The translations under genes and the position numbers were made by a program. Positions 56,893-64,000 of a DNA stretch of 64,000 bases are shown here, piece by piece (position 1 is the first letter of the stretch; every line of letters begins with the position of its first letter). The DNA lies in the NCBI RefSeq assembly GCF_014898815.1, contig NW_026515540.1, positions 2,232,001 to 2,296,000 of the forward strand, written 5' to 3'. The notes under the pieces are model-generated. The model did no database searches. It was not told the DNA's origin and saw nothing but the letters and a program-made list of their open reading frames with translations. This DNA is from Panonychus citri. Lineage: Eukaryota > Arthropoda > Arachnida > Trombidiformes > Tetranychidae.

Positions 56893-57963
56893 ATGGGATA
56901 TGATCCATCTTTATTTATTTCTAAACTTGACTCTGAATTAAAGTGTCCAATCTGCCAGGGTGTTGTAGAGAAACCTGTTCATGGGATTAATTGTAATCAC
57001 ATTTACTGTTCAACTTGTATACGTTCATGGCTTCGTCATTCCCTTACCTGTCCCCTTGACCGATGTTCATTGAATGAATCACTACTCAGACCCGGTCCCA
57101 GGATAATTGTTTCCTTGGTGAAAAATTTGGAAATCAGATGTTCAAATTATATGCATGGTTGTTGCTGGACAATGAAACTCTGTGAATTGGATCAACATTT
57201 AACTTGGTGTTCATTTAAAGTCTCAACAAATGGTGATAACATTAATAATTTATTATTTGGTACCAATGGTCAATCATCTCATGGATCTATTGTTGTTGAT
57301 TCTAATCATTGCTCATCTTCAATAACAACAACAACAACAACTTCATCTTCATCTTCATCATCAACACCTACAACTCTTTGTTCACCACCCAATCCAATTA
57401 ATGAGATACGACAATTGAGAAATATTTGTGACAAAAGAAGTGAATTAAAAGAATTGAGAGATTTGGTTAATCAGCTAACCTGTGATATGGAAACTATTAC
57501 CGCCTCCGGGGAAATAATCACACAACGGGTCAAGGAGATTAGTGAGAATACAGATTGTGTACTTCGTTACCTACAATATGCTCAAAGTCAAATGATGAGG
57601 ATCTTTTTATCTCGAGAGGAACACGAACAACTTATGTCCAACCTTAAATTGGACAATTCGCTGGTCAATTGTACGGTTCTTAATCTAAGTGAATTTATGA
57701 CACCCGAAATTTTAATGGAATACCTGAGACAAAATGGAATGAAACCAATTAAATGTGTCATGGGTCCTTATTCATTTAATCGTTCTCGTAATTTCTGTGT
57801 CACCGTTAGATTATCCGATTTAGATAAATTGTTAGACGCTAATTTATGGCCCATCGGTGCAGCTCTTACAATTACCAATGGTCGCAATAAATCACCAGTA
57901 ATCACCGGTAAACGATCAAAAAATACGTCAACTTTATGCCTGGAATCTGGTATAAGCGAGTAA
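56893..57963 (+). CDS. RNF41/NRDP1-like E3 ubiquitin ligase, intronless
   Basis: 356 aa in one exon. The N-terminus MGYDPSLF and the RING finger CPICQGVVEKPVHG...CNHIYCSTCIRSWL...CPLD follow the NRDP1 (RNF41/elgi) pattern, including the arrangement before the TRAF-type zinc region (CSNYMHGCCW...HLTWCSF). Next is a Ser/Thr-rich linker with simple repeats, then a predicted coiled coil around residues 175-240. The C-terminal 110 residues (LNLSEFMTPEILMEYLRQNG onward) do not look like the substrate-binding domain of vertebrate NRDP1 and may be divergent. The enzyme would transfer ubiquitin to membrane receptors or BRUCE-like targets, by family knowledge. The start lies in ACCATGG context. Confidence 0.85.
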   Translation: MGYDPSLFISKLDSELKCPICQGVVEKPVHGINCNHIYCSTCIRSWLRHSLTCPLDRCSLNESLLRPGPRIIVSLVKNLEIRCSNYMHGCCWTMKLCELDQHLTWCSFKVSTNGDNINNLLFGTNGQSSHGSIVVDSNHCSSSITTTTTTSSSSSSSTPTTLCSPPNPINEIRQLRNICDKRSELKELRDLVNQLTCDMETITASGEIITQRVKEISENTDCVLRYLQYAQSQMMRIFLSREEHEQLMSNLKLDNSLVNCTVLNLSEFMTPEILMEYLRQNGMKPIKCVMGPYSFNRSRNFCVTVRLSDLDKLLDANLWPIGAALTITNGRNKSPVITGKRSKNTSTLCLESGISE

Positions 57964-59240
57964 TTGTTTTCCTTGATCAACAATTAAACTCAATTTCCTA
58001 ATCATAATTAACTTAATTGTCTCAACGGTCATCAAATAAGACTCTCTTATTTATGGATTTAACCCCAGATTCGGAACAATAACAAAACCATCATGAAAAC
58101 AAATCAATTGAATTGATGAAATTAATGTAATAAGATATGAACAATATTATTAAGATAAATTGTTAAAAAATGAAGACAATTAATTTCCAATTAATAACTT
58201 TACAAATTGTAACAATGATCAAGTTAACATGGCAATTAGTTAATTTGTTTAACATCGGATGATCGGATAATCATTGAGGGAAAATGAATATCATCCAATC
58301 ATTTTAAATCAATAACTTGATTGTCATTGAGTTTTACTTGATTCTCATTACTTTCGATCTTAATTAACTTTAATTAATCATCACTTACGGCAATTAAATG
58401 ACACAAACTATTACCTGAGCCTTTTTCAGACAAAAAAGATACTATCATCGTAAGAAATATATAATTATAATCCTTTTCCTTGACAATTTAAAAGTATCTC
58501 CATTAATTAAATGATAATGATGATAATTAAAGTACATAAAAAATTGATTGCGTAATTAAATTATTAGAAATCAACTAAGAACAACAATCAACAACGATTA
58601 GTTGAAAAGTTTTCAATTTCTTTCCCAAATAACAAACGAAGAACCAAAAGTTTTTCCAAGTCTCATCTTAATTGTATCGAATTGGAAAAAGTTAATCAAT
58701 CAAAAAATTTTAAGGAAATTAAATCACAATTAGTATAACCAAATAATCTGTTGAAAAACAAGAACAGAAAAAAACAATCAATTTACCACAATTGTGAAAA
58801 ATTCAAACATTAACAAACAAGATTAACAAAGTTTTCCAATTAAAAGTTCTTAAGACATTTCGAAGAATCGACAATTAGTCAATCATCATGAGCATATCTG
58901 TAATCATTTGAACAATTAAATAATAAATAGAAATTAAATCACCCAAAGAAAGAAATTAAAATCCTTAATTGTTGTTTACTTTTCTCAAGGATTAGTGTAC
59001 AATTTAGACCAGCTGATTGAGAGAGTCACTGAATCAACGTTGTCATTTTGTAAGAAGAGCTTTTGATTTGTTGATTGTTTTTCTAATTTACTACAATTTA
59101 CTTATTTCTCTTTTCACTAATTGACTGTTTCTCTCTCGTAACAATCAACTAATCTATTAATTAACCTCATTTGAACGTTTTTCTTTTCAATTTTATTCTT
59201 CTTTTGTGATTTGTTGTTATTTTGTTTTCTCTTCCATTCA
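57964..59240. other. Interval between RNF41-like and RINT1 genes
   Basis: About 1.3 kb, AT-rich, no coding signal. The last 100 bp are pyrimidine-rich as in other leaders of the window. Confidence 0.4.
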
Positions 59241-61971
59241 ATGGATGATTCAACCTTAAGTGGTAAACAATTTATCATGGAGGATCAGGCAATCAATGAA
59301 GAAGATATTGAAGCAATTGTCTCCTCCGCCAAAGGTAAAATGTTGATAATTGACAAAACTGTGGCCGATCTTAAAAGTCTTGGCAGTGAGTTCGGTAAAC
59401 GTAAGGCCTTATTGGAACCACTTTTGGAAGACATTGAGCCCCAATTGAAGCGCTTAGACGAGCTGAAGAAAATGCGTAATCTGTTGATTAAACTACAATT
59501 TCTAAAAGGATTACACATTAAATTGGAGAAATTAGATAAACTAAAGACAACCAAACAAGCCGAAGTTGAGGCCAGATTATTACAAAGTCTAAATGTTTAC
59601 GAACAATTAACCAAAGAGTGGAGATCATTGTCTAAGGTTAAAGATGATAATCCATATAAATTATATCTAAAAGAGATGATCCTTCATTGGAATAAACAAA
59701 TTCGAGTTAAAATCGAGCCCATTTTTCAAGCTATTCTGAACACCATCGGTTGGCCCATATTGAAGTCTAATGTATCCTCTTCCGTGGCCGATCCCTTGCC
59801 CTCCACCGATGGATTATCCCGATTTAAACAATACTTCATCTCTCTTCTTGAATTAGATGTGAAACATTTATTCAATGATAAAGATTTCACAATTAATCTA
59901 GAAAATGATAATTTCTTCAACACTATTCCAATCTGTTTACCTCTTGAACTTATGGTGAAACCACTTCGTAAGAGATTCACTTATCATTTCATGACCAATG
60001 CTCGGACAAATCAACTGAGTAAAGTATATATTCAACTTCTAATTATCTTAGTATTAATTTACTTTCTAATTGTCACCTTGCTGTTTTCTAACTGTTCATT
60101 TCTTAATCTCTTCTCAGCCTGAATGGTATTTAACTCAAGTTATGAACTGGATTAAGGACCATGAGGATTTCCTAAATGAACACGTTAATTGCCTTCTCAA
60201 GGATCGAGATACTGAATTTGCTTCATTGAAGGTGATGATGATTCACTTTATCCACCGCATTAATTATTCACTTAATCACTAATTCTTGCTTCTCTCTTTT
60301 TCTCATAGATTCAATTTACTTGTGCATTACTTGAATTAGCTGCTCAAAAATTAGCTAAAGATCTTCCTAAATTGTCTTCCGATGATAAATTGTTCTCTCA
60401 TGCTTTCGATGAAGTTTTATTAACACAACGAGAATTGGAAGATCTTAATCAAGACTGGTTAGCACTTTTTCGAGAAAATTGTAATCTATTAAGTCTATTT
60501 GCCGTCGAACCTTATTTCACTCGATTAAGAAACATAGAGAGACGTCGTGAGTTGAATTATGATTATGATCCTCGTGGAACAATTTAAATTGATTAGTTTC
60601 TCTTTCATTTCTCTATATAAAAAGGATCAATGGAATATATCGAAACAATTATCTCTTCCGAAACAGCCTGGTCTCCGTTAGTGGCCTCTCTTGACGACGA
60701 TGATGAAGATGAAGATGTTCTTAAAGTTCCAGAAATAGGCGATAATTTTATTCTCATGTTACAATCAATCACTGGTTAGTTTGGACAATTCCATCTCATT
60801 CTAATCTTAGAATGGATTATTAATCATATTGTCTCTTTAATTGTTTCGTCTTCTTTTCATTTAGATCGTTTCTCTCATTTATCAAAGATTAGTCACCAAT
60901 ATGCTTTTATTGTACTCGAACTTGAAATGTTAGCCGATTTTCACCTTCGATTATCACAAATTTACCGTTCATTGGACAGCGAAGGATTAAATCAATGGCC
61001 TTTCACTCAAAGATTTTTCTCAATAATAAATACTCTTAACTATGTCCTCCTTTTGCTTGACAATTGGAAAAATCTTCCAGTAAGTTGAACAACAACAATA
61101 ATGTAAACTTAATTAATTTATTCTCGTATCTCTAAAATTAATTAATTTCTTCAGGTTTTCCAGGATATGTCAGAATTTTCCCTGAAAGATTCAATTTTTG
61201 ACGATTCTTTGTCTCTCTACAATCATATGGTTAACGAAATGAAAAAGCGAATTGTTGACAGTCTGATGAAATTGGTGATGGAAAAAATTAAAGCCTATTC
61301 TTCATTAAGGTTAATATAATTTTTAATTTAGTTGATTGATCTTCTACACATAAAGGTAATAATTAATTTTCCATTATTAATTTGAATCCTTTCTATTTAG
61401 ATGGCATTGTTTTACTCCGCTGGATGATGACACACAATATATTTCCTATCAATTATTTTATCTAATTTCTAAATCATTGGAATTACTGGCGAGAAAACTT
61501 TCCCAGAATATATTGGAAGAGTTAATTGAAACAATCGCCAACTCAATTAAAACAGCCTTGATGAAGGAAGTGATTTACAATAACAGTTTTAATGGTGAAG
61601 GAGCTCAACAATTACACCGAGATGTTAATATTAACTTATTTTCAGTGTTCAGAGTTTACACTCCTAATCCTGAAAGTTTAATTATCGAGTGAGAACTTCA
61701 ATCAATTTCAAACATTAACCAATAACCTTGATTATTTTATATTGTTGTGATTAATCAATTGTTTTCTCTCTCTCTCTCTTACTCTCTAATTGCGTTGATT
61801 AGATTGGTTGAAGCTTGTCAATTGTTGAATTTAGCCAAAGGAAATTCACTTCTCCTCCAGGATACACTGAGAAAAGGAAATGTTTCTGATGAAACTCTGA
61901 AAGATTTTAATGTTCATCACCTTTCACCGAGAGTTGCACATAAAATTATATCTAAACGACTTTATACATGA
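59241..61971 (+). CDS. RINT1: RAD50-interacting protein 1 (RINT1/TIP20 family)
   Basis: RINT1 is a subunit of the NRZ/Dsl1 tethering complex, which captures Golgi-derived vesicles at the ER, and was first found through RAD50. Eight exons (59241-60023, 60118-60231, 60309-60546, 60625-60774, 60865-61079, 61155-61309, 61401-61688, 61803-61971) sum to 2112 nt and join in frame, about 703 aa. The N-terminal third is coiled coil. The TIP20 domain shows LELMVKPLRKRFTYHF, PEWYLTQVMNWIKDHEDFL and LELEMLADFHLRLSQIYR-type motifs, and the end LSPRVAHKIIS fits the family C-terminus. The fourth exon carries an acidic loop (DDDDEDED) where the family loop varies. Family length is about 790 aa in vertebrates. 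The donor in exon 3 (C|GTGAGT) was chosen because it restores the frame. Confidence 0.94.
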
Positions 61972-62033
61972 ATTATTGGTCTCGAATTAATTACTTTTAC
62001 TAAATTAAAGGAGAAATTAGATGGAAAATAATC

Positions 62034-62809
62034 TTATGTATATTGACTGAATTTCATTTCCTTTGAACTTTGAAAATCAATTTCTTTCATTTTCTTTTGC
62101 AATTCCTTGGCTTTGACCGGATCTTTTTCCACTCCATCTCCTTTCTTCAACATCATATAAGAATTATGGCAACACTGGTAATTTGAATATTCGCAGCCAA
62201 TTAACCCGAATTCAAGAGCTTTCTTAGCATCTTTGGGAACATGATCATTACCGAATAGGAATAACTCATGTAAAGATTCACAAGCTTCCGGAAGTCTCAG
62301 TTCACAAGCCTTTTTCAACATCTCAATTCCTTTGCCAGGATTGGGTTTAACTGAATCATCACCCGGTAATGAACCAGTTAATAAACCACCTCCATGAAAA
62401 CAGGATAAAGTAGGATCTCTGGGTGTTAATCCTTTAGTATCATAACAGCCTTTCATCCAGTAATCCATTGATTTGGAAACATTTTTCTCGACCGATTTAC
62501 CTAAATAATAAAATGCTCCTACTCGATCACAACACTTTGAGTAATTTAATTCATCACATCCTTTTTTGTAGGCATCAATTGACCGTTTGAAATCAAATTG
62601 CTCTTGTTCAAACCATTGACCAAGAAGAAAACAGCCTAGAAACAATCAAATAATCACAAGAGAATCTAATTAATCACAATTGAGAAACGAAACAAAATTC
62701 AACACTTACCTTCAGGATCTTTTTCAGAAAGACATGAGAATTTATATTCTATTCCTAAATTGTCAATGAATTCCTTAACTTCCTCCTGTGATTTCAAGAA
62801 AGATGCCAT
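62034..62809 (-). CDS. COA7: Cytochrome c oxidase assembly factor 7 (SEL1-repeat protein)
   Basis: Two minus-strand exons (62809-62710, 62635-62034) join in frame to about 233 aa, the usual family length. SEL1-like repeats, each with a Cys pair, run through the protein: CFLLGQWFEQ, KKGCDELNYSKCCDRVGAFYYLG, MKGCYDTKG...CFHGGGLL, LKKACELRLPEACESLHELFLFG and LIGCEYSNYQCCHNSYMML. COA7 acts in the mitochondrial intermembrane space in complex IV assembly; the regular Cys pattern suits disulfide-linked helices there. The gene is convergent with RINT1, only 62 bp apart. No N-terminal presequence is obvious, consistent with an intermembrane-space import route. Confidence 0.9.
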
Positions 62810-64000
62810 TTAGATGAACAATTAGTTAATCAACAATCCAAAACAATTAAAATGGAAAACAAAACAAAACAAAAACAAAAATCAACCGATGAAAATGAAA
62901 ACCAAACATATGATGAAACCGAGTGGTTGCCAATGGCAACGAGGAAAAACAATTAACAACCATTGATTTGATTTTCTAATTGATTTTCAATGAAATTCAA
63001 TCAAATCAACGAGATTAATTGTTAACTTATATCAATTAGAAACTAATGAATGAACAAATTATTTGAGTTCAATTATCGTTTATTGTCGTTATTCATTATT
63101 ATTATTGATTAGGTTTGTTTTCTGTCAATTCTTAATGATTGAAAGTCTTGAACAATTAAGACTGAACAATCATCGGGAATGATTAATCAGAGACGAGAAA
63201 ATTGTTATGCATAGTTAATGTGTCTTATGTTTTTGTGGTTAAATCGTTGATTAAGTTAATCAACGATAAAGATTATTGCTCTGGGGTTTGTGTTCACAAT
63301 TAAATGAATAATAAAAATTAACTTACAATTTGTTTTATCAAGAATTACAATTAAATGATAATTGGAAAGTAATAATAATTAAATGAATCAGTAGACAGAC
63401 ACACAGAGATAGACACATGAAAGGATCAAAAATGATTACAATCAAATTTAAATTGTTCATACAACACAAACACAGAGACATTATCATTATTATTACTTTT
63501 ACAATTTTTAATGGATGGTAATCAATTCAATCAAGTTAATTGTCACCTAAATGACTTACAATTTACATTGACAATCTAAAAGAAGAGAAAGAGAAAACTT
63601 TTTTTTCTAAATTATCTATTAATAAATTGTTTCTCTTTTTAATCATCACTGTTTTTAGTTTAAATTATCGTCAAAAATATACTCATTTCTATCAACAATC
63701 TAAATCATCTATTGATCAGCTAACCTGAAAGAAAACATTTACAATGTTTATCTCCTGATTTACCTTTTAAACACCAACGGTGATTAAAAAGCGGAAATAG
63801 GAAATGCCTCTGTTCAGGGGTGAGGAATGAGATTACCAGCAAACATTTAATGTTTTTTGTTTTGTTCACAATCAGACAAAAACAGTGATAATTATATGTA
63901 TATGAATTAAGTAATACAACCATGGGAATTGAACAATTAACCTGTAGCACATTCAGATTGGAAAGGATTAATCAGATTAATCGTTTCAAGTTACAGAGTT
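62810..64000. other. Terminal interval with no supportable gene
   Basis: AT-rich DNA upstream of COA7 to the window edge. The minus-strand 76-codon frame at 63720-63950 has no family features. It could be part of a gene lying beyond the edge, for instance an exon preceded by the TTAACCTGAAAG region. I see nothing definite. Confidence 0.35.

Noticed and set aside
63720..63950. Minus-strand 76-codon frame near the window end
   Set aside because: No recognisable motif, splice support or neighbour context; could only be judged with the adjoining sequence.

Overview
This window is eukaryotic nuclear DNA: AT-rich, gene-dense, with multi-exon genes, GT-AG introns mostly of 50-130 bp, and clear animal gene families (GTP-type PEPCK, calpain-7, SRP68, VPS45, THOC7, Ac45, stomatin, RNF41/NRDP1, RINT1, COA7, Ly6/quiver). 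The compact style is consistent with a small-genome arthropod, perhaps an acariform mite such as a spider mite. That placement is an inference, since no marker gene fixes the species.

Layout. 1-2.3 kb: two small membrane-protein genes. 2.3-9.9 kb: the PEPCK gene with its promoter and leader exons, with an apparent 1-nt frameshift in the last exon. 10.9-12 kb: intronless ribonucleotide reductase small subunit. 12.4-38.3 kb: a young mosaic of segmental duplications. It holds five almost identical genes for a 75-aa secreted tryptophan-rich peptide, a calpain-7 gene with a 2-nt frameshift, a calpain-7 fragment without its protease core, and a chimeric ORF that took over a copied calpain-7 promoter. 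It also holds a 533-bp inverted-repeat element and a very recent 9.35-kb Ty3/gypsy-type LTR element. 38.4-64 kb: ordinary single-copy housekeeping genes, mostly intact on inspection.

The LTR element (23631-32984, 5-bp target duplication ATGTG, LTRs differing only in an A-run) is the most unusual object. Its long 5' leader carries an array of small hairpins with a constant AGTGAA-type loop and compensatory stem changes; the same motif recurs in the LTR. Gag-pol is one ORF that runs in frame into the start of a broken envelope-like gene. A fourth ORF before the 3' LTR encodes two CCHC zinc knuckles followed by what looks like a DEDDh 3'-5' exonuclease domain, which I do not know as a standard part of such elements.

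The tryptophan-rich peptide genes share promoter, TATA box, noncoding first exon, intron and 3' UTR, and are candidates for one co-expressed, high-dosage secreted product. Around them the housekeeping genes cover the early secretory pathway and endosomes (SRP68, RINT1, VPS45, Ac45), mRNA export (THOC7), nucleotide synthesis (RNR) and mitochondrial assembly (COA7). They show no operon-like relationship beyond close spacing and shared, probably bidirectional, promoter intervals.
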